61,185 nucleotides of DNA, taken from the NCBI GenBank assembly GCA_016869275.1, contig VGEO01000011.1:1-61185 (forward strand). Direction: 5' to 3'. This document shows positions 34,796-43,606 of the stretch, one piece after another. Under the pieces are notes generated by a model that searched no databases, was not told the DNA's origin, and saw only the letters and a program-made list of their open reading frames with translations. This DNA is from Alphaproteobacteria bacterium (GTDB lineage: Bacteria; Pseudomonadota; Alphaproteobacteria; SHVV01). A program made the translations under genes and the position numbers. Every line of letters begins with the position of its first letter. Within the stretch, counting starts at the first letter, position 1.

Positions 34796-37429
34796 ATGAC
34801 GGTTTCCGAGCTTCAGACGGCAAAGGGCGCTTCCGAGCCCAAGCGGGCCAAGGCGAGCGGCCGCAAGACCCGCCGCTCGGTGATCGTCATCGACCGGGCG
34901 GTCGACTGGATCATTACCGTCGGCGGCATCGGCGTCATCGTCGCCGTGTTCGGCATCATGGCGTTTCTCGTCGAAGTCGTAGTCCCGCTGTTCACCGGCG
35001 GCAGCGCCGGCGCCCGCATCGAGAACGCCGTGCCCGCGGCGAACGGCAACGTCCTGATGTCGCGGATCGACGAATACAAGACGTTGTTGCTCACCGTGAC
35101 CGATCGCGGCACCGTTCGCGCCGTGCACGTGCCGAGCGGAACGCCGGTGTTCGAGGGCCAGTTCGATTTCGGCGATAACGTGGCGACGGCGTTCGGCGCG
35201 ACGTTCGCACGCGACCAAGTCGCGTTCGGGTTCGCCGACGGCACCGTGCGGTTCGCCAAGGTCGATCTCCGCGTCGAGGTCGTGACGCCGGACAAAGTGC
35301 CGGCCGCGGCGCGCTGGCTCGATCGGCGCGATCGTGCCGATGCCGACGGGGTTTTCTCGACGCTCGACCCGCAACAGGTGCGGAAACTATCGGTCGCGAT
35401 CGAGCTCGGCGCGCCGCAGCCGATCGCCGCCGGCACGGGCATTCGCGCGCTCGATTTCCGGATCGGCGGCACGGTCGAGCGCCCGACCCGCACCTTCGTA
35501 ACCGTCGACGTGGACGGCGTGGTTCGTTTGAGCCGCAGCGAGACCCGGGTCAATCTCCTGACCGGGGCGACGGCCACGCGGGTCGCGACCGCGGCGCTTC
35601 CCGACCTCCCGCGCGATATCGATCTCGTTAAGACCCTGATTAGCGAGCAGGGCGACCAGGTCTACGTCGCCGATGCCGGCGGCACGATCTATCGCTTCGA
35701 TACCCGCGATTTCGCGGCGCCCAGGCTCGCCGAAGTCGTCGACCTCGTGCCGGGACAACTCCGCCTCACCGCGGTCGGGTTCCTGATCGGCGAACAATCG
35801 CTCGTGATCGGCGGATCGGACGGCCGCGTCGAGGTTTATTTCCGCCTCCAGCAGCCGGGCGCCAAGACAGCGGACGGTTACGCCTTGGTCAAGGCGCACA
35901 CGCTCGAGCCGCACCGCACCGCGGTGGTGGCGTTCGACAAGAGCGCGCGCACCAAGTCGTTCGCGACCGCCGATGCCGACGGCAACGTCTGGCTTCGGCA
36001 CGCCACCAGCGATCAGACGTTGCTCAAGCTGAAACGTCCCGACGCCGCGGCGGGCGTGATCGAGGCGATGGCGATCGCGCCGCGCGACGACGGCATTCTG
36101 ATCGCGACCGCCGACAACCGTTATACGCTGTGGGACATCGCGATACCGCACCCGGAAACGACCTGGGCTTCGATCTTCGGCAGGACGTGGTACGAGGGCT
36201 ATCCGGAGCCGGCGTTCACCTGGCAGTCCTCGTCCGGCACCGATTCGTTCGAGCCCAAATTCTCGCTGGTGCCGCTCATCTTCGGAACCGTCAAAGCGAC
36301 CGTCTACGCCATGCTGTTTGCGGTGCCGATCGCGCTGCTCGCGGCGATCTACACCTCCGAGTTCGTCAACCGCCGCACGCGCGCGATCGTCAAGCCGGCG
36401 ATGGAGATGATGGCGTCGCTGCCCTCGGTGGTGCTCGGCTTCATCGCGGCCTTGATCCTGGCGCCGATCGTCGAAAACTGGATCGCAGCCGTGGCGTGGG
36501 CCTTCGTCGTGATTCCGAGCGGTCTGCTGGCGGGTGCGCTGATCTGGCAGGCGTTGCCGCGCTCGACCGTGTTCGCGCTGGGCGAGGCGCCCAAGCTCGC
36601 GATCATGACCGCCGTCGTTCTGTTGACCGCATACGTCGCCACGGCGACCGTGCCGGCGTTCGAAACGCTGTTCTTCGACGGCGACTTCAAGGCATGGGCC
36701 AACGGCGACATCGGCAGCGATACGCCGTTCCTGATGTTGATCCTTTTCCCGGCGGTGTTTGCGCTCGCGCTGCGCGCGTTCGACGCCTGGGGCGCCACGA
36801 CCTACCACGACGCGACCAGCCGCCTGGCGCGCGCGCGCGCCGGCGTCGTCGACGCCGGGCGGTGGCTCACCCTGGTCGCCACCGCGCTGGCCGTGAGTTA
36901 CGCCGTGGCGGCGGCGCTGGTCGCGATCGGGCTCGGCCCGCGCGGCGGAATCGTCGACACCTACGTTCAACGCAACACGCTGATCGTCGGCTTCGCGATG
37001 GGATTCGCGGTCATCCCGATCATCTATACGATCGCCGAGGACGCCTTGAACGCGGTGCCCGAGCACCTGCGCGCAGCGAGCTTGGCGTGCGGTGCGACGG
37101 CGTGGCAGACCGCGACCGCGGTCATCCTTCCGGCGGCGGCGAGCGGCGTATTCGCCGCGATCATGATCGGCATGGGACGCGCGGTCGGCGAAACCATGAT
37201 CGTGGTCATGGCCGCGGGCAATACCCCGGTGATCGAGTGGAACGTGTTCAGCGGCTTGCGCGCGCTTTCCGCCAACATCGCGGTCGAGCTGCCCGAGGCG
37301 GTCAAGGACTCGACCCTCTACCGCATGCTGTTCCTGGCCGCGCTCGCGCTCTTCGTCATGACGTTTGTCGTCAACACCGGCGCCGAGATCATCCGCCAAC
37401 GTTTCCGCCAGCGCGCGGCTCAACTCTAG
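34796..37429 (+). CDS. pstC: Phosphate ABC transporter permease PstC, outsized with periplasmic WD-like insertion
   Basis: 877 residues from ATG 34796, nearly three times the classical PstC (about 320). TM1 (about 33-55) is followed by about 430 residues outside the membrane, with WD/propeller-like units (VAFGFADGTVRFAKVDL, VYVADAGGTIYRFDTRD, LVIGGSDGRVEVYFRLQ, FATADADGNVWLRHA, ILIATADNRYTLWDI). The permease domain begins near 490 (FGTVKATVYAMLFAVPIALL), with a second loop near 625-640, and the EAA-like ALNAVPEHLRAASLACGATAWQT. Transports phosphate with PstA and PstB. Similar large forms are known in some Gammaproteobacteria. The function of the insertion is not known; contact with PstS or sensing for PhoR is conceivable. 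Confidence 0.9.
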   Translation: MTVSELQTAKGASEPKRAKASGRKTRRSVIVIDRAVDWIITVGGIGVIVAVFGIMAFLVEVVVPLFTGGSAGARIENAVPAANGNVLMSRIDEYKTLLLTVTDRGTVRAVHVPSGTPVFEGQFDFGDNVATAFGATFARDQVAFGFADGTVRFAKVDLRVEVVTPDKVPAAARWLDRRDRADADGVFSTLDPQQVRKLSVAIELGAPQPIAAGTGIRALDFRIGGTVERPTRTFVTVDVDGVVRLSRSETRVNLLTGATATRVATAALPDLPRDIDLVKTLISEQGDQVYVADAGGTIYRFDTRDFAAPRLAEVVDLVPGQLRLTAVGFLIGEQSLVIGGSDGRVEVYFRLQQPGAKTADGYALVKAHTLEPHRTAVVAFDKSARTKSFATADADGNVWLRHATSDQTLLKLKRPDAAAGVIEAMAIAPRDDGILIATADNRYTLWDIAIPHPETTWASIFGRTWYEGYPEPAFTWQSSSGTDSFEPKFSLVPLIFGTVKATVYAMLFAVPIALLAAIYTSEFVNRRTRAIVKPAMEMMASLPSVVLGFIAALILAPIVENWIAAVAWAFVVIPSGLLAGALIWQALPRSTVFALGEAPKLAIMTAVVLLTAYVATATVPAFETLFFDGDFKAWANGDIGSDTPFLMLILFPAVFALALRAFDAWGATTYHDATSRLARARAGVVDAGRWLTLVATALAVSYAVAAALVAIGLGPRGGIVDTYVQRNTLIVGFAMGFAVIPIIYTIAEDALNAVPEHLRAASLACGATAWQTATAVILPAAASGVFAAIMIGMGRAVGETMIVVMAAGNTPVIEWNVFSGLRALSANIAVELPEAVKDSTLYRMLFLAALALFVMTFVVNTGAEIIRQRFRQRAAQL

Positions 37430-37436
37430 GCCATCC

Positions 37437-39182
37437 GTGACCGTCGAACTCACCAACCCGAACGCCGCCGATGCCGTGCCCCGTACGGCGCGCAGCAAAC
37501 GGCGCACCGCGACCGATTTCGCCGCCGAGGGCGAGCCGTTCGTGTGGGCGCTCGGCGGTGCGCTGGCGATCGGCATCCTGATGATCGTCGGCTTCCTGTT
37601 CCTGGTGGTGTGGAACGGGATCGTGACCTTTTTTCCCAAACCGATCGCGGTGGTGACCGCGGTGAACGGCGATGTCTTCGCCGGCGAGCCGGTGCGGAGC
37701 GAGCCCTTTCGGCCGACGGTCGAGGCGCTGGCGGCGCTCGCGCCGCCGCTCCGCGCCCAGATCGCGGCCGCGGACGGATTGGCCAGCCGCACGCTTTACC
37801 GGGTCGGTAACTACGACCTCTACGGCGAGGACTTCCGCTGGATCGCCGATCACGACGCTCGCCGCGTCGAGTACCCGGCCGGCTTGGTGCTGGTCGAGCG
37901 GCTGGAATGGGGGCCGTTCATCGGCAGGGTCAAGGCGGTTGCGACCGGCGGCGGCGCGGCGCGGCCGGCGGCCGAGCTCGGTGCAGCCGCCATCGATGCG
38001 GCGCACGCACAGGCGCGGGCGCGGTGGGGGCGAATTCACCGGATCGAACGCGGCGATATCGGGGCGGTCAACCACGCGCTCGACAAGGAGCGACTGAAGC
38101 TACGCAAGGTCGAACTCGCCGCGGGCATCGACAGCGCCGACTACCGGACCGCAGCGGGGCGCTTCGCCGAACGCGAGGCGGCGCTCAAACAGGACTACGA
38201 CCGGCTCGCCGCCGAAGCTGCGGCGCTCCGCGCCGCGGATGCCAAGGACACGATTACGTTCGCCGATATCGGCGACAAGGAGAAGACCATCGCGCTCTCG
38301 GCGGTAGTGCGGATGTACGCCGCCAACGACCTCGGCCTCGCCGCCAAGCTCGGCGTCTATCTCTCGCGCTGGTGGGAGTTCCTGGCCGACGAACCGCGCG
38401 AAGCCAATACCGAGGGCGGCGTGTTTCCGGCGATTTTCGGCACCTTCGTCATGACGCTGCTCCTGGTGATCGTTGTGACCCCGTTCGGCGTCATCACCGC
38501 GCTCTACTTGCGCGAATACGCCAAGCAGGGGCGGCTGGTCTCGATCGCGCGCATTTCGGTCAACAACCTGGCGGGCGTCCCCTCGATCGTCTACGGCGTG
38601 TTCGGGCTCGGGTTCTTCGCCTACATCGTCGGCGGCACCATCGATCAATGGTTCTATGCCGAACGCTTGCCGAGCCCGACCTTCGGCAGCGGCGGCCTGC
38701 TGTGGTCTTCGCTCACGCTCGCGCTCCTGACCGTCCCGGTGGTGATCGTCGCGACCGAAGAAGCGCTGGCCGCGGTGCCGCGCTCGATGCGCGAGGGCTC
38801 GCTCGCCTGCGGCGCCTCGAAGTGGCAGACCATCCGCTACGTCGTGCTGCCGCGGGCGATGCCGGGCATCATGACCGGTATCATCCTGGCGATGGCGCGG
38901 GGGGCCGGCGAGGTCGCGCCGCTGATGCTGGTCGGCGTCGTCAAGCTGGCGCCCGAGCTGCCGATCGACGGCATCTTCCCCTATATCCACCTCGAACGCA
39001 GCTTCATGCACCTGGGCTTTCACATCTACGATGTCGGGTTCCAGTCGCGAAACTCCGAGGCCGGCAAGCCGATGGTATTCGTGACGACGATGCTGCTGAT
39101 CGCGCTGATCGCGGTTATGAACGCGAGCGCGATCGTGGTCCGCAACCGTCTCAAGCGTCGATTCATGGGCAGTCAGTTTTGA
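37437..39182 (+). CDS. pstA: Phosphate ABC transporter permease PstA, outsized with periplasmic insertion
   Basis: 581 residues from GTG 37437, 7 bp after the pstC stop. Classical PstA has about 290-300. TM1 (about 37-60) is followed by an insertion of about 260 residues with a charged coiled coil (about 205-290: [33 protein letters not shown]). The permease domain starts near 325 ([20 protein letters not shown]) with [20 protein letters not shown] as the EAA loop that contacts PstB. PstC and PstA both carry insertions after TM1, so the two may pair outside the membrane. Confidence 0.92.
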   Translation: MTVELTNPNAADAVPRTARSKRRTATDFAAEGEPFVWALGGALAIGILMIVGFLFLVVWNGIVTFFPKPIAVVTAVNGDVFAGEPVRSEPFRPTVEALAALAPPLRAQIAAADGLASRTLYRVGNYDLYGEDFRWIADHDARRVEYPAGLVLVERLEWGPFIGRVKAVATGGGAARPAAELGAAAIDAAHAQARARWGRIHRIERGDIGAVNHALDKERLKLRKVELAAGIDSADYRTAAGRFAEREAALKQDYDRLAAEAAALRAADAKDTITFADIGDKEKTIALSAVVRMYAANDLGLAAKLGVYLSRWWEFLADEPREANTEGGVFPAIFGTFVMTLLLVIVVTPFGVITALYLREYAKQGRLVSIARISVNNLAGVPSIVYGVFGLGFFAYIVGGTIDQWFYAERLPSPTFGSGGLLWSSLTLALLTVPVVIVATEEALAAVPRSMREGSLACGASKWQTIRYVVLPRAMPGIMTGIILAMARGAGEVAPLMLVGVVKLAPELPIDGIFPYIHLERSFMHLGFHIYDVGFQSRNSEAGKPMVFVTTMLLIALIAVMNASAIVVRNRLKRRFMGSQF

Positions 39183-39190
39183 GGATCGCC

Positions 39191-40012
39191 ATGGCGGTAG
39201 CCGAAAAAATCGCTCCCGGAGCAAGCGCGACCGTCTACCACGTCAAGAAAGGCGACCAGGGCGCCGTGCTCGATGTCGCCGGCTTCAATCTCTGGTACGG
39301 CGCTAGTCAGGCGTTGTTCGACGTCTCAATGACGATCGAGCGCGGGCTGGTGACGGCGCTGATCGGGCCGTCGGGCTGCGGCAAGTCGACCCTGATCCGG
39401 TCGTTCAACCGGATGAACGACCTGATCGAGAACCTCACCATCGCCGGATCGATCGTGTTCGAGGGCGCCGACATCTACCAGTCGCGTGCCGACGTGATCG
39501 CGCTCCGCAAGCGCATGGGCATGGTCTTCCAAAAGCCCAACCCGTTTCCGATGTCGGTCTTCGACAACGTCGGCTATCCGCTCAGGGTCGACGGCGTCCG
39601 CGACCGTCGCCGGCTCGAGGAAACGGTCGAACAGGCGCTGCGCCGGGCCGCGCTGTGGGACGAGGTCAAGGACCGCTTGCAGGATAACGCCCTCGGCCTG
39701 TCCGGCGGCCAGCAGCAGCGGCTCTGCATCGCCCGCGCCATCGCCGGCGACCCCGAGGTGCTGTTGATGGACGAGCCGTGCTCGGCGCTCGATCCGATCG
39801 CGACCGCCAAGATCGAGGAATTGATCGATGAGCTGCGCGGGCACTACTCGATCGTGATCGTCACCCACAACATGCAGCAGGCAGCGCGCGTCTCGCAGAA
39901 CACCGGGTTCATGTACCTTGGCCGTCTGATCGAATATGGCGAAACCCGCGCTATGTTTACGGTGCCCAAGGTGCGTCAGACCCACGACTACGTCACCGGC
40001 CGCTTCGGCTGA
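39191..40012 (+). CDS. pstB: Phosphate ABC transporter ATP-binding protein PstB
   Basis: 273 residues, normal length. Walker [12 protein letters not shown], the PstB-specific NRMNDLIE after it, Q-loop [17 protein letters not shown], signature [15 protein letters not shown], Walker [14 protein letters not shown] and H-loop [14 protein letters not shown]-terminal YVTGRFG is the usual end. Drives phosphate import and signals through PhoU to PhoR. Eight bp after pstA. Confidence 0.96.
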   Translation: MAVAEKIAPGASATVYHVKKGDQGAVLDVAGFNLWYGASQALFDVSMTIERGLVTALIGPSGCGKSTLIRSFNRMNDLIENLTIAGSIVFEGADIYQSRADVIALRKRMGMVFQKPNPFPMSVFDNVGYPLRVDGVRDRRRLEETVEQALRRAALWDEVKDRLQDNALGLSGGQQQRLCIARAIAGDPEVLLMDEPCSALDPIATAKIEELIDELRGHYSIVIVTHNMQQAARVSQNTGFMYLGRLIEYGETRAMFTVPKVRQTHDYVTGRFG

Positions 40013-40032
40013 GGCCCGGGAAAGGAACCGCG

Positions 40033-40758
40033 ATGACCAGCGCCCCCAAAGGCCACACCGTCCGCTCCTACGACGAGGAGCTGAACCAGCTCAACAATTA
40101 CATCTCCGAGATGGGCGGGCTCGCCGAGGCGCAACTCGCGGCCGCGCTCGACGCGCTGGGCAAGCGCAACTCCGAACTCGCCGCGCAAGTGATCGTCCAG
40201 GACGAGTCGATCGACAGGATCGAGGCCAAGGTCGACGAAGCCGCGGTCGAGCTCCTGGCGCTGCGCCAGCCGATGGCCGACGACCTTCGCCAGGTGCTGG
40301 CTTCGCTCAAGATCGCGCAGATCCTGGAACGGGTCGGCGATTACGCCGCCAACGTCGCCAAGCGCGCCACCGTCTTGAACCAGCTGCCCCAGGTCGAGCC
40401 GGCGCGCTCGGTGCCGCGCATGGGCCGGCTGGTCGAACAGATGATCCACGAGGTGCTCGACGCTTATGTGCGGCGCGATGCCGACGCCGCGCTCGCGGTC
40501 TGGCATCGCGATGAGGGCGTCGACAGCCTCTATGACAGCGTGTTTCGCGAGCTCCTCACCTACATGATGGAGGACCCGCGCAACATCACCGCCTGCACGC
40601 ATCTTCTGTTCATCGCCAAGAACATCGAACGGATCGGCGACTACACCACCAACGTCGCCGAGATCATCTATTTCCTGGTCAAGGGCGTGCCCTTGACCGA
40701 GGCGCGGCCCAAAGCCGATACCACCAGCTTCACCGTCGTCAATCCGCCCGCCTCATGA
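40033..40758 (+). CDS. phoU: Phosphate signalling protein PhoU
   Basis: 241 residues, two three-helix repeats with the metal-binding family motifs: RIEAKVDEAAVELLALRQPM and LRQVLASLKIAQILERVGDYAANVAKR in the first half, and YMMEDPRNITACTHLLFIAKNIERIGDYTTNVAEI in part in the second. It links PstB with PhoR and represses the Pho response when phosphate is plentiful. AAAGGAA precedes the ATG; its end overlaps phoB (ATGA). Confidence 0.95.
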   Translation: MTSAPKGHTVRSYDEELNQLNNYISEMGGLAEAQLAAALDALGKRNSELAAQVIVQDESIDRIEAKVDEAAVELLALRQPMADDLRQVLASLKIAQILERVGDYAANVAKRATVLNQLPQVEPARSVPRMGRLVEQMIHEVLDAYVRRDADAALAVWHRDEGVDSLYDSVFRELLTYMMEDPRNITACTHLLFIAKNIERIGDYTTNVAEIIYFLVKGVPLTEARPKADTTSFTVVNPPAS

Positions 40759-41462
40759 CCGAGCGCGCGCTCATCCTGGTGGTTGAGGACGAGCTCGCGC
40801 TCGTCACCATGCTCCGCTACAACCTCGAAAAGGCGGGCTTCCGCGTTGCGGCTGCGCACGACGGCCAGGAAGCCTTGACGCTGATCGCCGAAGCCAAGCC
40901 CGATCTCGTGCTGCTCGACTGGATGCTGCCCAATACCTCGGGCCTCGAAGTATGCCGCCAGATCCGGCGCCGGCCCGAGACCCGCGACGTGCCGGTGGTG
41001 ATGCTGACGGCGCGCGCCGAGGAAAGCGACCGCATCCGCGGCCTCGAAACCGGCGCCGACGATTACATCACCAAGCCGTTCAGCCCGACCGAGCTGGTCG
41101 CCCGTGTCCGCGCCGTGCTGCGCCGCACCCGCCCGGTCGCCGCCGACGATCGGCTCGAGCGCGCCGGTGTGGTCATGGACCTGGCCCGCCATCGGGTCAT
41201 GCGCGATGGCCGCGCGATCCCGCTCGGGCCGACCGAGTTCCGCCTGCTGCGGCACTTCATGCAGCACCCCGGGCGCGTGTTCTCGCGCGACCAGCTCCTG
41301 GATGCGGTGTGGGGGCGCGACACCTATGTCGAGGAACGCACCGTCGACGTTCACATCCGGCGGCTGCGCAAGGCGCTGAACGGCGAGGGCGAGGTCGACG
41401 TCATCCGCACCGTGCGCTCGGCCGGCTACGCGTTCGCGCTGGAGGCGAACGCGGCGGCCTGA
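40755..41462 (+). CDS. phoB: Phosphate regulon response regulator PhoB
   Basis: 235 residues. Receiver domain with acidic pair E11-D12, phospho-acceptor D55 (LVLLDWMLPNTSG), MLTAR and the Lys in YITKPFSP; OmpR-type winged helix from about 135 (PLGPTEFRLLRHFMQHPGRV, YVEERTVDVHIRRLRKAL). Binds the Pho box at 33647. Placed last in the block with its start inside phoU. Confidence 0.96.
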   Translation: MTERALILVVEDELALVTMLRYNLEKAGFRVAAAHDGQEALTLIAEAKPDLVLLDWMLPNTSGLEVCRQIRRRPETRDVPVVMLTARAEESDRIRGLETGADDYITKPFSPTELVARVRAVLRRTRPVAADDRLERAGVVMDLARHRVMRDGRAIPLGPTEFRLLRHFMQHPGRVFSRDQLLDAVWGRDTYVEERTVDVHIRRLRKALNGEGEVDVIRTVRSAGYAFALEANAAA

Positions 41463-41479
41463 CCGCATCGATCGAAAGG

Positions 41480-41807
41480 AGGCACACCCTCGATGCTCCC
41501 TCCCGCGGAGCGCTATCGATCGAAGGGGGGCACATCCTCGATGCTTCCTCCCCCGCGGAGCGCTAACTGATTCACATTCACATAAGTCCTGTTCCAGATC
41601 GCCCCCTCGATCGCATTTGTCGAAAGGGGGCCCATCCTCAATGCTCCCTTCCCCGCTCCGCGGGGGAGGGAGCATTGAGGATGGGCTCTTGTCGATTGAT
41701 AGCGCTCCGCGGGGGAGGGAGTATCGAGGACGGCTCCGCTCGGCGCGGGGAGGGAGACCCCAAGCTGCGCGATGTGCGCACACGATAGCTGCCCTCCAGG
41801 GGAGGGC
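41480..41807. repeat. Cluster of family A palindromic repeats after phoB
   Basis: The 372-bp gap 41463-41834 has no gene. It holds at least four family A units: ACACCCTCGATGCTCCCTCC near 41482, a second near 41530, a near-perfect 27-bp inverted repeat (arms 41630-41656 and 41660-41686, loop TCC, one mismatch that would be a U-G pair in RNA), and GGAGGGAGTATCGAGGACGG near 41714. A last hairpin GCCCTCC-AGG-GGAGGGC lies at 41791-41807. The genes on both sides converge here, so the cluster is probably where transcription ends. Confidence 0.8.
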
Positions 41808-41834
41808 GGCGAGCGGAGCGAGCGGAGGGCGGGC

Positions 41835-42683
41835 CTACTCGTCGGCGATCGGATTGCGCAGGAGCCCGACTTTCCCGATCTCGACTTCGACCACGTCGCC
41901 GGCCTTCATCCACAGCGGCGGCTTCCTCGCCGCGCCGACGCCCGAGGGCGTCCCGGTCGAGATCACGTCGCCCGGCACCAATTCGGTGAAGCTCGAGATG
42001 TACTCGATGCAGTGGGCGACGGTGTAGGTCATGTCGGCGGTGTTGGTCTTCTGCACGACCTGGCCGTTCAGCCGCGTCTCGAGGTCGAGGTTCTGGACCT
42101 CGCCGACCTCGTCGGGCGTGACCAGATAGGGTCCGAACCCGCCCGTCTTCGGAAAGTTCTTGCCCGGCGTGAATTGGGTGGTGTGGCGCTGCCAGTCGCG
42201 CACGCTGCCGTCGTTGTAGCAGGCATAGCCGGCGACGTAGTCGAGCGCCTCGGCGCGCGGGATGTAGCGGCCGCGCCGGCCGATCACCAGCGCGAGTTCG
42301 CCCTCGAAGTCGAGCCGTTCCGACACCTTGGGCCGGAGCATCGGCTGGTTGTGGCCGACCTGGGCCGAGTTGAAGCGGGCGAAGATCGAGGGGTGCTCGG
42401 TCTTGTCGCGCCCGGTCTCGATACGGTGCGCCTCGTAGTTCAAGCCGACCAGCAGGATTTTCTCCGGATCCCAGACCACGGGCAAGAAGGTCAGGTCCTT
42501 GACCTTTACGTCCGGTGTCTCGCCGGCCGCCGCGGTGGCGATGCGGTGGAGGGCGCCGGCTCGCAAGATCGCGCCGAGCGAGGGGTATTGCTTGCCGAGC
42601 TTGTGGCTCACCGTCACGACGCCGTCGCCGCGGACGACGCCGTACGCGGGCGTTCCGCCCACCAAATAACTCGCGACCTTCAT
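41835..42683 (-). CDS. Fumarylacetoacetate hydrolase-family protein
   Basis: 282 residues from ATG 42683 (GAGGGAAA upstream). An open frame continues upstream to 43595 but runs antisense to the next gene and is not family sequence. FAH motifs: KILLVGLNYEAHRIETG, DFEGELALVIGRRGRYI with the metal-binding Glu residues, YACYNDGSVRDWQRHTTQFT and DVISTGTPSGVGAARKP. The family hydrolyses or decarboxylates 3-ketoacid-type C-C bonds in aromatic and other catabolic routes. Divergent from the alpha/beta hydrolase gene. Confidence 0.92.
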   Translation of the reverse strand: MKVASYLVGGTPAYGVVRGDGVVTVSHKLGKQYPSLGAILRAGALHRIATAAAGETPDVKVKDLTFLPVVWDPEKILLVGLNYEAHRIETGRDKTEHPSIFARFNSAQVGHNQPMLRPKVSERLDFEGELALVIGRRGRYIPRAEALDYVAGYACYNDGSVRDWQRHTTQFTPGKNFPKTGGFGPYLVTPDEVGEVQNLDLETRLNGQVVQKTNTADMTYTVAHCIEYISSFTELVPGDVISTGTPSGVGAARKPPLWMKAGDVVEVEIGKVGLLRNPIADE

Positions 42684-42794
42684 CGATATTTCCCTCTCGC
42701 GACCGAACCGGATTTGGGTTATAGCCGCTTCGCCAAAGAGATTCGAGAGCCCTTCCGTCGGGAGGGCGCGGTGACCGGGGAGGGTCGAAAAACG

Positions 42795-43598
42795 ATGCCG
42801 ATCGCGCGGATCAACAATCACGAGATGTATTACGAGGTCCACGGATCGGGCCCGCCGCTCGTTTGTTCGGGCGGGTGGGGCACGTTCTGCCACGGCGAGG
42901 ACAAGCATGTACCGCGCGGGCTGACCGACCGCTATTCGGTCGTGATCTTCGATCACCGCGGCTTGGGCGAATCGAGCGACGATCTCTCGATCCCGTCCTC
43001 GATGCGGCTCTACGCCGACGACATCGTCGGCCTGATCGATCACCTCGGCTACGACAAGTTCCACATGCTCGGCATGGTCGGCATGGGCGCCTGCATCGGC
43101 CAGGAGATCGCGATCAACTATCCGAACAAGATCCGCTCGCTGGTCAACATGGGCTGCTGGGCCTATGCCGACGAGCACTTCAAGGGCCAGATGGAGATGT
43201 TCACGACCCTGCACGGCGAGGTCGGCTTCTACGCCTTCCAGCTCTCGGTCGTCCTCCACTCGTTCACGCCCGAGTACTTCAACGAGAAGAAGAACCTGCT
43301 GCTCGGCCCGCACGGCGGCTGGAAAGACCTGATCGGCAAGTTCCAGGCGCACAAGCGGTTCGTGAACGCCTGCGTCACGCATCACGCGATCGATCGCTTG
43401 GACCGGGTCAAGTGCCCGACGCTGGTGATCCATGCCGGCCGCGACGCGGTGACATCGCCGCGCTTGACCGTCCCGGTCGAGAAGGCGATCCCGGGTGCGC
43501 ACGGCGTCCATTACGACGACATGGCGCACGTGGTCGCGGGCAAGGAGCAGAAAATCCGCTTCTCGAACCTGCTCATGGACTTTTTCGGCAAACATTGA
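42795..43598 (+). CDS. Alpha/beta hydrolase-fold protein with altered nucleophile elbow
   Basis: 267 residues. MPIARINNHEMYYEVHGSGP, FDHRGLGESSDD, and a cap and C-terminal half with PTLVIHAGRDAVTSP (acid Asp) and the terminal His in VHYDDMAHVVAG. The nucleophile elbow reads HMLGMVGMGACIGQEIA, with no Ser in the GxSxG place; Cys100 in GACIG could serve as in dienelactone hydrolases, but the spacing to QEIA is off by a few residues. So activity is uncertain. Eight bp before the CoA-transferase gene, so in one operon with it. Confidence 0.88.
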   Translation: MPIARINNHEMYYEVHGSGPPLVCSGGWGTFCHGEDKHVPRGLTDRYSVVIFDHRGLGESSDDLSIPSSMRLYADDIVGLIDHLGYDKFHMLGMVGMGACIGQEIAINYPNKIRSLVNMGCWAYADEHFKGQMEMFTTLHGEVGFYAFQLSVVLHSFTPEYFNEKKNLLLGPHGGWKDLIGKFQAHKRFVNACVTHHAIDRLDRVKCPTLVIHAGRDAVTSPRLTVPVEKAIPGAHGVHYDDMAHVVAGKEQKIRFSNLLMDFFGKH

Positions 43599-43606
43599 GG
43601 GACGTC

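Noticed and set aside
34796-37429. PstC insertion as a misassembled foreign gene
   Set aside because: The frame is continuous, composition is like the neighbours, and PstA has a comparable insertion at the same place.
35387-37792. 2.4-kb open frame antisense to pstC and pstA
   Set aside because: Arg/Asp/His-rich translation without motifs, while the sense frames encode full permeases.
41630-41686. Insertion sequence ends or attachment site
   Set aside because: No transposase or integrase gene in the window and no target duplication visible.
41480-41807. CRISPR array
   Set aside because: Units are palindromic, of varied length and orientation, without regular spacers or cas genes.
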